The position numbers and the translations under genes were made by a program. DNA of 64,000 nucleotides from Bradysia coprophila (lineage: Eukaryota > Arthropoda > Insecta > Diptera > Sciaridae), in contig NW_023504022.1 of the NCBI RefSeq assembly GCF_014529535.1, positions 1,670,986 to 1,734,985 of the forward strand. Reading direction: 5' to 3'. Below, in pieces: positions 50,679 to 61,334 of this stretch. Every line of letters begins with the position of its first letter. The first letter of the stretch is position 1. The notes under the pieces are model-generated. The model worked only from the letters and a program-made list of their open reading frames with translations, was not told where the DNA came from and did not search any database.

Positions 50679-51394
50679 TTGCTTCAGCAATGATGAAAGT
50701 CTGAAGTTTTTTTTCTACGTATTTATAAGCAATATATCTCCATATTTACCTATATGACTATAAGAGGGCATTTCCATTTTCGCAGCAAATCTCTAAGTAT
50801 CATTTATACCGAGATATTGTCAGACGACTGTGTAGGAGAATCGGTACCGAAAATACTGGTCTTGTCTAGGAGCAAACGTTTCCATAAGGGTAATCTTGCC
50901 AAAAAATGTGTGTAGCTCTACTGGAACAAAATTCTCGTCTCGTCGCGTTGATCCTCAACCAAAATTAAATTTATCAAAAAAATGGACCCAAAATGGAAAA
51001 ATGCTACTGATTCAGATAGAGAAACTAATGACGTAAAAAGAAACAATAGAATCACGGCAGAGTAAAATAAACCAGGCAGGCACTGGATGAAAATGAACTC
51101 AAATGAACACTGACATAAATTGAAATATTTTATTAGCAAAAAATGTAGGGCTACTAGATTATTCAGGTCCCTAGTCAAATCAGCGCTCGTGCCTGGTTAA
51201 CTTTACTCTGTCGTGATAGAATCGAAGGCATAGGTTTGGGAGATAACAGGTCTGTTCCATCGAAAAACGATTTTTGACATGCTGAAAACGGGATACTCGA
51301 CGAAAACGAAAGCATCCACAAAACATAACGTCAGTTTTTGATTATGGATGACGTTTTGACAGCTCAAATAACATTGGAACATAGGTTTGCTCCA

Positions 51395-51536
51395 AGGCCA
51401 TATGAATTATCAAATTTCAATATTTCTGTGTAAATCGCGTAGGCGACGTTGTTCGATTTGTATGAAATATCACGCAAGCGACGTTGCTGTGGATGAAATT
51501 GTCGTTGTTCGGGTTGTCAAAGTTCGTGTTTACAGT
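51395..51536 (+). repeat. Repeat family with cgttgttcgggttgtcaaag
   Basis: Phrases atgaattgtcaaattt, cgtaggcgacgttg, gatgaaattgtcgttgtt and agttcgtgtttacagtta recur at 52395-52450, 56580-56650, 56868-56915 and 56935-57128. In the 56.9-kb copy the element is bounded by ggtttgttccaag and cttggaacaaacct, so it is a MITE with about 14-bp inverted ends. The copy here is cut at its right side by the 51537 foldback. Confidence 0.65.
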
Positions 51537-51948
51537 TATCCGCCAAAAAACTCTAAAGGGTGAAAGTGTGACGCAAGTCCCTGTTTCTATTTCTACTTAC
51601 AAAATAACTGATGAGGGTGACGCTTTCTGAGGCGAAAGTTTTATCAACAAAAAAATTGACCCAAAAAATTTAAGAAAGAAAATTTTAGAAAAAATTGCGT
51701 CACAAGTGGCAGATGTTGAGGAAACTAATGTTAGGAAAATAGTTAAAACAGGGAAAAATATGTCCTGAATCATCTGCCACATGTGACCCAATTTTTTCTA
51801 AAATTTTCTTTCTTAAATTTTTTGGGTCAATTTTTTGTCGATAAAACTTTCGCCTCAGAAAGCGTAACCCTCAGCAATATCAGTTATTTTGTAAGTAGAA
51901 ACAGGGACTTGCGTCACACCTTCACCCTTTAGGGTTTTTTGGCGGATA
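51537..51948. mobile_element. Foldback element of about 412 bp
   Basis: tatccgccaaaaaactctaa at left and ttagggttttttggcggata at right bound arms of about 190 bp that stay similar to the centre. It sits at the broken edge of the 51395 repeat. Confidence 0.75.
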
Positions 51949-52021
51949 TCAGTTCTTATGGAAGTTTATGGGTAAGGGTCACTAGTTTTGTAAGCATCTC
52001 ATGTCGACAACAGCTCAAACC

Positions 52022-52395
52022 CATCGAAAAATCCAATGGAAGTTAGGAAGTGCCAGAGGAATCATCGGTCATCCCAAAATTTAGGAACCAACCTTGGAAC
52101 ACCTCACTTATATCGAAAACAGCCGAGATCCATCGAAAAATCCAATGGAAGTTAGGAAGTGCCAGAGGAATCATCGGTCATCCCAAAATTTAGGAACCAA
52201 CCTTGGAACACCTCACTTATATCGAAAACAACCCAGATCCATCGAAAAACCCGATGGAAGTTATGAAGTGCCAGAGGAATCATCTATCATCCCAAAATTT
52301 AGGAACCAACCTCGGAACACCTCACTAATATCGAAAATAACACAAATCCATCGAAAAATCCGATGAAAGTTGGGAAGTGCCAGAGGAATCATATC
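52022..52395 (-). repeat. 109-bp satellite array, about three and a half copies
   Basis: catcgaaaaa recurs at 52022, 52131, 52240 and 52349, a 109-bp step. Units contain agtgccagaggaatcatc and cccaaaatttaggaacca. These are the complement of the motifs in the array at 15690-16195, so both belong to one satellite family in opposite orientation. Confidence 0.8.
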
Positions 52396-53186
52396 TTTGT
52401 CATTGTTCGGGTTGTCAAAGTTCGTGTTTACAGTTATTTGGAACAAACCTATAAGTTTGGTTATGGCTCTATGGCTCTTTGTCGATGAGTTTTTGACAGT
52501 TTTGGGACAGACCAATATGTTACGGTTGCAGGTAATCATCAAACGAGAAAGATTTGTTCAGTGTGTTGTTCCTTTACATTCCGATAAATCTCCTCGGTTT
52601 CGGACGATTTTGTGTGCAAACCTGCAAACTAATCATAGCTAACCTCACAAAAGCGGAATTTTATTTTCATGCTTCGGGGCTGAATTTTTCGAATTTTCTC
52701 GGGTTTCCGGCCCTTTGCATGAAAACTCACATGTGCACCTGTTTGGGACGGTTGATTTAAGGCACTTTCGCTTTATTCCGCGAAATTTCCAAAAATCAAT
52801 CGTCCAAAACAGGTGCACAAATGACTATTAAATTCCTGATAAATGCAGAAACGAATTCTACAAGTAAGTATTTTTTTTCGAACAATTCTTTCATTTTCCT
52901 TGACTTCAAATTCAAATAACGTTACTAAAAGTTTTTAATTAAATTTTCCATGAGCATTTTCTATGTAACCGTTCAGAATTCGGATCGTTGTAAAGAGTTT
53001 CAAAATCTTTATGTGAGACTTTAATTTGACGCGAAAAATGATTTTTCCGTTCCAACAGTTAAAGCTCTTATATATAAAGACTTTATTGACACTGCTTTTA
53101 CACAAAGTAGCCTAATGACTCAGTATTCTAGACAAAATTTTTCATGAAACATGGATTCGGATCCGTGGACATTTCAGGAGAAATGT

Positions 53187-53482
53187 TTAAGAGTACAAAT
53201 GTTGATTACAAATCAAATTTCCGACCTTCAGAGCGACGGATACTATTGTCTCTATCACTGACAGATGGATCTTAAAGTCTTTTAAAAATTGCACAAAACA
53301 CTTCGACAACGTGCCTCTGGCACCGATGTACAGCCCAATCACTTCTATATTAGCAATGTTATAGTTTGTGCTGAAATACGGGATACATGGTTCATAAATT
53401 TCTTTCTTTTCGAGATCGACGGAGTTGAATTGGTCGATGTCGGATTCCATTCTAATTGTCGGGTCAATGATGAAACCTCAAT
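53187..53482 (-). pseudogene. C-terminal fragment of a retroelement reverse-transcriptase protein
   Basis: The frame reads DPTIRMESDIDQ, then IYEPCIPYFSTNYNI, then VIGLYIGARGTLSKCF, and stops after NQHLYS. From memory, this order of motifs is typical of the tail that follows the reverse transcriptase in a group of arthropod retroelements. The upstream reverse transcriptase is missing, and the frame opens after a stop. Short direct copies of tttttccgttycaacag at 53043 and 53567 flank it. Confidence 0.5.
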
Positions 53483-54445
53483 ACGAGATCGAATTGTATG
53501 CGAAAATATCGACTCGTCTGCTGACGCCATTGATGTCTATGCATTGCCGTTACACGAAAACTGATTTTTCCGTTTCAACAGTTAAAGCTTGACTCTCTGG
53601 TTTATGGAGTTATTTGTAGTGCACTCAAAGATTTTTTCTCTCTTTCTCTCTCCTTCTATCTGTGTTTTGATTTATTTGAAATCAATAAATGAAAAGGGAA
53701 CAATGACTTCAAATTGCATGCAGACCGAAGTTTGCATACAAATAGTGGTATGCGATCACACTGCCAATAGTCAACCGAAGAGGTCATCTATAGGCCGACT
53801 GGTATGTACATATTGAACTGCATTCTTCATCGATTCTTAAAATCGCTTCAGAACTACCTATGTATCATTATCGTCCCATCAAGAAAATAGGCTTTTAGTA
53901 TTTCTTTGTTCCTAATAACTGTAAACACGGATTTTCACGAGCGGAACGAAGATGATTTCATCGATGATGAGGCTATGGCGCTATGAATGAAATTTGAAAG
54001 TTTTCCAAATCTATTGTGTTTTGGCGTTGTGTGTGTTTATTACGTAGGTGGAAGCACTGGTTTTCGAGTGGTTTAATGCAAGGTATATAAACATACTGAA
54101 GGTAACGCAAACCCTCTAGTTACGGGGAATTTCGTCAAAAAAGTGATTTGCGTTCCTACTGACTTTATAAAAAAAAACTTTTATGGGATAATTTTAAGCA
54201 TAATTAGTAGTCAAAAAAACGCTAATTAGAATTTTTCAATGCCAGCAGATCAACAAGTTTTGTTAACAAACAAAATTTTGAACGCCAATATAAAATCAGT
54301 GGTACAATGCAAACATCTCATTTCTTCTGCAACTTACCATTATTTTCAACGATGATTTTATGTAAAATATAGAACCGACTAAAAAAACGCGACATCTACG
54401 TACTTGAGAGTGCTTCGTATTTATTTACACTGCCACACAGTATTG

Positions 54446-55030
54446 TCAAACAACATACACATAAAAAAAGCACAGAATCAACGTAGTAGTACCTACAACT
54501 AAATTTGTAAAAAAATTACTACTGACCGCACAGCATGCAATTACAAGAAGCATCAGCCCCCAAAATGCTGGTTTCCACTTTGAATCACTCGGCTGAATTT
54601 TCCACAATTTGTAAACAACTAATTTTGCCGCATGAAGTCCTTGTCCACCAAAACCTGCATCTGCATACACTGCACCAATTATCGCTTCCAAGAATTCGTC
54701 GTTTCGCTTCAAATCACTTAATTTAGGTGATTTGTCTATGTAGCGATTCAGCTGTAACTGATTGGCGATTTCGTTTTGTTTTTTTCGGCATACCAGTTGG
54801 TCTCTATTGATACTCAAAGTTCCCACGTTAGCACCGTCCATGGATCTGTACAAGTATTCGGTAATCGCCATTTGTATGACCGTGTCACCGAAGAACTCCA
54901 ATCGCTGAAAATATTTTATGTTGGGGTTTTCACTTCGGAGGCTGCTGTGTGTGGTGGCTTCTTTTAAAATACTCGGATTTTTGAAGAAATACCCAATTTT
55001 ATTTTCCAGTTCACTTAAATTAGACTGCAT
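54446..55030 (-). CDS. Stand-alone RNase III-domain protein with C-terminal membrane segments, 194 aa (copy 1)
   Basis: One intronless frame. The RNase III fold is clear: LENKIGYFFKNPSILKEATT, HSSLR, the signature RLEFFGDTVIQ (E45, D49), and FLEAIIGAVYADAG with E115. In bacterial and Dicer/Drosha enzymes the residue three before that Glu is an Asp that binds metal; here it is E112, with D111 one further back. No dsRNA-binding domain follows. Instead residues 156-174 and 177-194 form two hydrophobic segments that end the protein, so it is probably membrane-anchored with the nuclease domain in the cytosol. RNase III enzymes act as dimers that cut double-stranded RNA. PolyA signal 54425-54420 on this strand. 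It could also be a non-catalytic relative. Confidence 0.8.
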   Translation of the reverse strand: MQSNLSELENKIGYFFKNPSILKEATTHSSLRSENPNIKYFQRLEFFGDTVIQMAITEYLYRSMDGANVGTLSINRDQLVCRKKQNEIANQLQLNRYIDKSPKLSDLKRNDEFLEAIIGAVYADAGFGGQGLHAAKLVVYKLWKIQPSDSKWKPAFWGLMLLVIACCAVSSNFFTNLVVGTTTLILCFFYVYVV

Positions 55031-56590
55031 CCCACGTATTTCAGTGTTTTATGGTGACAACAAAAAATATTTTGGTGTCAGTATTTTTATCAACTTTTGT
55101 TTTGACAATCCACGAGTTAATGCGACATCGGCTAATGTCAAATCATCTTAAATTTCATGTCGCGTTACATATGTTATCAAGCAGACCATTGTTTTACCTC
55201 CTCAACAGCTTAGACACCACGACATGAAATCCTCAGTACGGCATCATCGCATATCGGAAAGTCGCCTGGCACTATAAACGCGTCGAATTCGACAATTTTT
55301 GTATAGGAATTCACATTAAAAGCGTGATTTTTCTGCTGTTAAAAAAGAACAAGAGGTGGTCTACGCTGCCTTTGCATCTTTTGTCTTGCCGAACCGATTA
55401 CAGCATATTCACGCTAAATGAAGGCGTTATGATCGTGCTGGTTGGCCTATTAGGGGTCGTTAGCAAAACGGCTGCAAACTGTAAATTCAACGGTAAAGCG
55501 AACGGTAACCAAGTGCGAATTTATTGTTATTGTTCACTTTACCGTTGAATTTAAAGTTAGCGGCCGTTCGGCTAACGACTTCTATGAACTTTAAGACGAA
55601 TCAACACAACGCTAAATTGTAGCCTAAATTTGTACGAAAAAAATAATATATTTCTGCGATGATAACTTCGTATTCTCGTCCTTGAAAAGTGGGTCCATAA
55701 TTTTGTGTCAAAATGTGTTGTCTTTGAGTACAATGATAGATGTTTGAGGTGATGTAGACTTATGCGAGAAATGTCAAAGTTTCTGCCAATTTTCGTGAAA
55801 TATTGCGTAGTAGGTTACACCACAACAAATATTTATTATTTTTACTCAAAGCCAACACTTCTCCTCGACACAAAACGATGGACTCACTTTCTCCAGAAAG
55901 GACGCGGATACAAAGTTATCATTGAAAATATTTAATTTTTACGCACTTTAGGCTATAATTTAGCGTTGTGTTGATTCGCCAAATTCTTACTCAGTCTAAA
56001 TCTTCGGTTTTCCAATACGAATTATACGGACCCGATCGGGTTGGAAAATTCTGGCACATCCACACCAATGAAAGTGTAAAACAGGTATGGTCTATTGTCC
56101 GCCCGGAGGACATAAAAATTTGATTTTCGTACTTAAACGCACTTATTTTCATATTATTTTGACATATAATGTGAGTGCGTTTAAAACGAATTCGCCGATC
56201 GACCATACCTGTTCTAGACACACAAGGTTCTGAAAAAACAGGTTAAGACAGCGACGCAGGTGGGTGACACCGAAATACATAAACGCACTCAGTACAGATT
56301 GTCAGAGAGATAACGTCAAAACGGTGTCTTAGTCGTCATATATCTGCAGATTGTGTTTGAAATTAACTTGAAGAAAATGTTTTTTAGGAAAATTTGGGAT
56401 TCGGTTTCGTAGCCGCTGACGCAATTTGTGTGTCACCGCCTTCGTCATCAACTCAGTTGTCTTAACATGTTCTTTCGGAACCTTGCATCCACGGCATCCA
56501 CACACCTCAATCGAATTGTCACATACGCAATGTGCGAGGCGTAAACAGCGTGACAGCTGCAGATGTTTTGATTTATTCCCGAATAGGTCT
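55031..56590. repeat. Upstream flank shared with RNase III copy 2 (segmental duplication), interrupted by MITEs
   Basis: 55030-55320 matches 59370-59640, for instance ttatcaacttttgttttgac, aatgcgacatcggctaatgt and ataaacgcgtcgaattcg. 55986-56060 matches 59945-60030 and 56525-56580 matches 60045-60125. Two foldbacks broke this copy: 55456-55580, with mirrored gtcgttagc and aattcaacggtaaa arms, and 55594-55979, a MITE with gacgaatcaacacaacgct ends. Confidence 0.7.
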
Positions 56591-56934
56591 GTTTCAAGCG
56601 CTTCAAGGCCATACGAATTGTCAAATTACTGTCAAATTTCATCTATAGAGACATAACCTCATCAATTCAAGTTCAAGTTTCAAGTTTCTTTATTTACCTA
56701 GAATTGATTGTATAACATTTACATCATTAATGAGTATCAATCTTTCTCTTCAAAGATTTTGCAAAATATTATCACGATCTCCCTTTAAACAGGTTATAAA
56801 ATTTTTTGCTAAAGCGCATACCGGAAATCGGAGGAAAAAACCGATCTCTGTGCATGAAATCGTGTTCGTTCGACCAATGAAAATTCGTGTTTACAGTTAC
56901 TTGGAACAAACCTTGTAAGAGATTTTTTATGCAA

Positions 56935-57128
56935 TAGGTTTGTTCCAAGGCCATATGAATTGTCAAATTTCATCCACAGAACCATAACCTCAATAATATC
57001 TCTGTGTAAATCACGTAGGCGACGTTGCTCGATTTGTATGAAATATAACGTAAGCGACGTTGCTATGGATGAAATTGTCGTTGTTCGGGTTGTCAAAGTT
57101 CGTGTTTACAGTTACTTGGAACAAACCT
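56935..57128 (+). mobile_element. MITE with ggtttgttccaag ends
   Basis: Inverted ends ggtttgttccaag and cttggaacaaacct enclose the cgttgttcgggttgtcaaag family sequence. A second, shorter copy abuts it at about 56580-56915. Both have landed in the duplicated spacer between RNase III copies. Confidence 0.7.
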
Positions 57129-58735
57129 GTCAAGGAGTGCACAAATTCACTCAGTTTTTTAACGTTGCAAATTGGCAACGGACCATTCAAGTATAATATG
57201 ACATGTAGCTTCAGACAAACGTAACAAACAAGAACTCTCGTTGGAGCCTATACATGGGACTCCGTTAAGGAGAAGGTGATCTTGATAAAATCAAGTTCTA
57301 AACAGAGACAACCTGTTTCGTCATTTAGGAGCTCTAGGAACTGCTACTCATCAGTCGGTGGCAAACAGTCCATAGAGGTCTCCTAAATGTGCCATCGATA
57401 CAGGGGACATGTACAATTGAACGAGAAGTGTGTAAAATGTCAGGATATTTGGACGTACGTCCGAAATGACATTAATAAGAAATTTCGATCGAACGGTTGA
57501 TCGTCTCTTCCTCAGCAGCAAGACACCACAACGCACAACAACGATACAAAAAACACATATGACAAACTCCATGTCAGACGGAAAACGCAGTTACAATGGA
57601 AAAAGGTAGTCATAATGGAAAAAGTAGGAAAATCTCTCACCTCAGTCTCACTCATAACGCACGCCAAAATCAATAGCCGGACAGATGGACGAAGCTGGAC
57701 ACACGCACGCAAACAGCAGGAAAAACCTCACTTCGCTTCTCGTGAAGGAAACAATCCGGTTTTCAGACTCACTTCTCTTATCAGCTTCGTCGCGAAAAAT
57801 CTCACCAATTCCTAAAGTCGAGATCTAGTTAAACAAACGCTGATACCTCAACGAGCTCAAACTTACGCACGGAGAAAAACAGTCAGACACGGATCTAAAT
57901 CAGACACAGCACGACTTCTGGTTCAGGCAGTCACGAGAACAGAAATCCTTTTCTCAGCTTGACAACGAACACCAAAAGTAAAAGTAAAAGTAAAAGGCTA
58001 CTCACTCATCGTCGAACAAATTTTATTCTCAACACAATTTCAACGGTTGCTACTACAAGAAAATTGAAACTAAGAAAATCAAAGAAAATTGAAACTAAGA
58101 AGAGAAAAGTCTTCACAAAGATCCACACCTTAACAAAGAGATGATGAGCCCATGGGTCAATAATCCAGCCGCCTAACAAACAGACGACCACGGACATCAC
58201 GCTCGTAGCCCGCAAAACCCAAACGACCTTCCGAATCTCGATTACCGTACGGGTTCTGACCGACATAAGAACTCCTATTTCCGTACGGAGTTTGCGCATG
58301 CAGACCGTCGCGACGACGAACTAAATTCCTCCCGTTACTGTCGGTAAAGGGAAATTTCACTCTAGGGCGACGATAACGGACCCGGCTACGTTCGGACCGG
58401 TTTTCTTTTCCATCGAAATTTCCACGCAACGGGACACCATTGTTCGAACCAACATTCTTTCCACCGTCGCTCTCGGCTTTCTCGGGTTTGCCTAAATGCA
58501 CACTACTCGAGGTCTCTCTAGGTACGCCGTTCAAGATCTTTTCAGGTACGTCGTTTAAGACCTTTTCAGGTACGTCGTCATCGTCACTGTGTGCCTTGCT
58601 CTTCTCTAAGTTGACCAAACACAACAACTCTTCGACAGTAAACTCAGCTTGGTCATCAACGGACTTCAAGGCGTCAGTACCTTGGACATCCGCATTTCGG
58701 ATGCCATTGGAACCATCATTACCAGAATATCTTGT
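57129..58735. other. 1.6-kb unique block inserted between RNase III duplicates
   Basis: The sequence on each side (ttgtaagagattttttatgc at 56914 and ctacaaattattttacttta at 58735) is contiguous apart from about 12 bases in the copy at 60128-60180. So this block, together with the neighbouring MITE, is an insertion, or the 60-kb copy is deleted. It holds the RG-rich frame listed next. No inverted or direct ends are evident. Confidence 0.45.
58157..58734 (-). CDS. Unrecognised Arg/Gly-rich frame, possibly a gag-like or exon fragment
   Basis: From an AG at about 58735 the minus strand is open for about 190 codons to a stop at 58157. The N-terminal part is acidic with a repeated DVPEKVLN / DVPEKILN / GVPRE motif. 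The C-terminal part is basic and aromatic (RYRRPRVKFPF, TPYGNRSSYVGQNPYGNRD). There is no in-frame ATG, so it would be a downstream exon or a fragment of a polyprotein. It ends exactly where the duplicated RNase III flank resumes, so it came with the inserted block. Function unknown. Confidence 0.35.
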
Positions 58736-58867
58736 TCTACAAATTATTTTACTTTACATTCTTTTCTTTTCTTGGGAACAATTTGAATTCGGTCTATAAG
58801 TATTTAAAAACAACGTGCAATGACACGGGAAAATGAATACAGAAGCTATCAATAAAACTGTAAACCT

Positions 58868-59365
58868 TTACATGACAGTACAATTCGTTTCTACATTGGT
58901 ATTAGCATATATGGTATTAGTTGACTGAAGCTTCCACAATTTGTAAACAACTATTTTTGCCGCATCTAGTCCTTGTCCACCGAATCCAGCATCTGCATAC
59001 ACTGCACCAATTATCGCTTCCAAGAATTGGTCGTATCGTTTGAAATTCTCATGTAATCCAGGTGATTTGTCTATGTAGCGACTCAGCTGTAGCTGATTGG
59101 CGATTTCGGTTTGCTTTCTTCGGCCTACCAGTTTGGCTCTTTTGCTGCTCAAAGTTCCCTCGTTAGCACCGTCCATGGATCTGTACAAGTATTCAGTAAT
59201 CGCCATTTGTACGACCGTACTACCCACAAACTCTAATCGCTCGAAACATTTTATGGTAGGATTTGTAGCTCGGAGGCTGCTGTGCGTAGTGGCTTCTTTT
59301 AAAATACTCGGATTTTTGAAGAAATATCCGATTTTATTTTCCAGTTCAACTAAATTAGACTGCAT
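58868..59365 (-). CDS. RNase III-domain protein with CaaX box and lost metal ligand, 165 aa (copy 2)
   Basis: An intronless paralogue, closest to copy 3. The start is the ATG at 59365; a GTG just upstream is not used. The signature reads RLEFVGSTVVQ: the invariant GD has become GS, removing a metal-binding Asp (residue 49). The later motif is YDQFLEAIIGAVYADAG, with Gln three before Glu. The enzyme is therefore probably inactive but keeps the dimer surface. The last residues are NVETNCTVM; CTVM fits a CaaX prenylation signal, with Met favouring farnesylation. There is no dsRNA-binding domain. It might act as a partner or decoy for its neighbours; that is inference. Confidence 0.78.
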   Translation of the reverse strand: MQSNLVELENKIGYFFKNPSILKEATTHSSLRATNPTIKCFERLEFVGSTVVQMAITEYLYRSMDGANEGTLSSKRAKLVGRRKQTEIANQLQLSRYIDKSPGLHENFKRYDQFLEAIIGAVYADAGFGGQGLDAAKIVVYKLWKLQSTNTIYANTNVETNCTVM

Positions 59366-60427
59366 CACTGCATCCCACGTATTTCAGTGTTTTATGGTGA
59401 CAACAAAAAATATTTTGGTGACAGTATGTTTATCAACTTTTGTTTTGACAATCCACGAGTTAATGCGACATCGGCTAATGTCAAATCATCTTAAATTTCA
59501 TGTCGCGTTAAATATGTTATCAAGCAGACCATTGTTTTACCTCAGTTTTACCTTAGTACGGCATCAGAGTATGTCAGAAAGACGCCTGGCACGATAAACG
59601 CGTCGAATTCGTCAATTTTTGCATGGGAACTCACATTCAAAACGTGGTCTCTCTGCTGTTTATAAAGAATAAGAGCTGATTTACTCTGCCTTTGTATCTT
59701 TTGTCCCATTAAATTTTCTTAAGTTGATGATTTTTCCGATCACCAATCCAAGTACGCGATGGTGGAGGCATCGTTAACTTGCTACGACAAATCGTCTAAA
59801 GTTATTAATACAAAATATACTTTCATTCATCACTCCCATAATTTCCCACGTGCCGTTATCGACCCCAATCAATTATAGCATCTTCACACTATTAGAAGGT
59901 TCCTTGCTGGTTGGCGTTTCTCGTCTTTAAAATGAGTATCCCCACTGAGCATAAATTTTCGGTTTTTCAAAACGAATTATAGCGACTACTGACCCGGTCG
60001 GGTTGGAAAATTTAAGCCCATCGACACACCTCTAATGTTCGAAATGTCACATGCTGGATGTGCGAGAAGTAAACAAAGTGACAGCTGTAGAATCTACAGT
60101 GTAGATGTTTTGATTTATTTTCGAATTTTGTAAGTGATTTTTTCTGCAATACCAGGTATCTACAAATTATTTTACTTTACATTCTTTTTCGTCTCACGAA
60201 CCCATTTTAGAAATATAATATGATCACACTGTATGCTGTTAGTTTGAATGACAAATCTTTGTATCAATGTTAGTTATCGACCAGAACAAAAACTCTTTGC
60301 TACGACTCGGAGACAATTTGAATTCGGTAAATGAATGCCAATTCGGTCTATAATAAGTATTTAAAAAAAACTACGTGCAATGACACGGGAAAGTGAATAC
60401 AAAATCTATCAATAAAACTGTAATCCT

Positions 60428-60913
60428 TTACATGACAGTACAATTCGTTTCAACATTGGTATTAGTTGGCTGAAGTTTCCACAATTTGTAAACAACTAAT
60501 TTTGCCGCATCAAGTCCTTGTCCACCGAATCCAGCATCTGCATACACTGCACCAATTATCGCTTCCAAGAATTGGTCGTATCGTTTGAAATTCTCCTGTA
60601 ATCCAGGTGATTTGTCTATGTAGTGACTCAGCTGTAGCTGATTGGCGATTTCGGTTTGCTTGCTTCGGCCTACCAGTTTGGCTCTTTTGATACTCAAAGT
60701 TCCCTCGTTAGCACCGTCCATGGATTTGAACAGGTATTCGGTAATCGCCATTTGTACGACAGTATCACCCAAAAACTCTAATCGCTCGAAATATTTTACG
60801 GTAGGATTCGCAGTCCGGAGACTGCTGTGTGTTGTGGCTTCTTTTAAAATACTCCGATTTTTGAAGAAATACCCGATTTTATTTTCCAGTTCTCTTAAGT
60901 TAGACGACGACAT
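60428..60913 (-). CDS. RNase III-domain protein with CaaX box, 161 aa (copy 3)
   Basis: Intronless, with ATG in MSSSNLREL. It has LENKIGYFFKNRSILKEATT, HSSLR, RLEFLGDTVVQ with E46 and D50 intact, and YDQFLEAIIGAVYADAG, where the usual Asp three before Glu is Gln and an Asp sits four before. It ends NVETNCTVM like copy 2, so it is probably prenylated at the terminal CTVM and held at a membrane. The 3' flank (caatgacacggga, ctatcaataaaactgtaa, catgacagtacaattcg) matches that of copy 2. Stand-alone RNase III proteins of this size are bacterial- or viral-like rather than Dicer-like; the CaaX box is a eukaryotic feature. Confidence 0.8.
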   Translation of the reverse strand: MSSSNLRELENKIGYFFKNRSILKEATTHSSLRTANPTVKYFERLEFLGDTVVQMAITEYLFKSMDGANEGTLSIKRAKLVGRSKQTEIANQLQLSHYIDKSPGLQENFKRYDQFLEAIIGAVYADAGFGGQGLDAAKLVVYKLWKLQPTNTNVETNCTVM

Positions 60914-61097
60914 CGCAACTATTTCAGCTCAGTGGTGACTCAACTTTAATGACAACCACAAACACTGTTGTGGACTGCGATTTGTACAAATTTTCGTTTT
61001 GATTATGACATTTTGACAGTAGACGGTGATTCCCATTAATGGGAAATAGAAGCGTAGTGCTAGTACATTACATGATTATAGCCCCGTACGAGGCAAG

Positions 61098-61302
61098 TAC
61101 ATAAAACCACTGAAGGTAATGCAAATTCGCAGTTAAGCACGTATCCATACTTTGAGGTGAATTTACTGTATATCGATACACATACGTACAAACATTGTAA
61201 ATATATGTATTGTATGGACAGGAAACATACCTCAAAGTTTGGATACGTGAAAACTCTGATCCGCTGAGGGTCTGCATTACCTTCAGTGGTTTATATACTT
61301 TG
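61098..61302. repeat. Foldback of about 205 bp with ccactgaaggtaatgc ends
   Basis: taaaaccactgaaggtaatgc and acgtatccatactttgagg at left are mirrored by cctcaaagtttggatacgt and gcattaccttcagtggttta at right. An agccccgtacgag motif at 61080 and gtacgaggtac at 61309 bracket it, as in the AGCCCCGTACG family. A trace is at about 54090. Confidence 0.65.
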
Positions 61303-61334
61303 GTTTGTACGAGGTACTGGTGGACTATTTATTA

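Larger units (their letters stand above)
47916..54445. other. Repeat-rich spacer between calcyphosine-like gene and RNase III cluster
   Basis: No host gene is recognised. It holds the MITE, minisatellite, foldbacks, satellite and reverse-transcriptase tail fragment listed separately. Confidence 0.5.

Noticed and set aside
54446..60913. RNase III genes as bacterial contamination in the assembly
   Set aside because: They are embedded among insect-type MITEs, duplicated with their flanks, follow eukaryotic polyA signals in part, and two end in a CaaX box. Ancient transfer remains possible.
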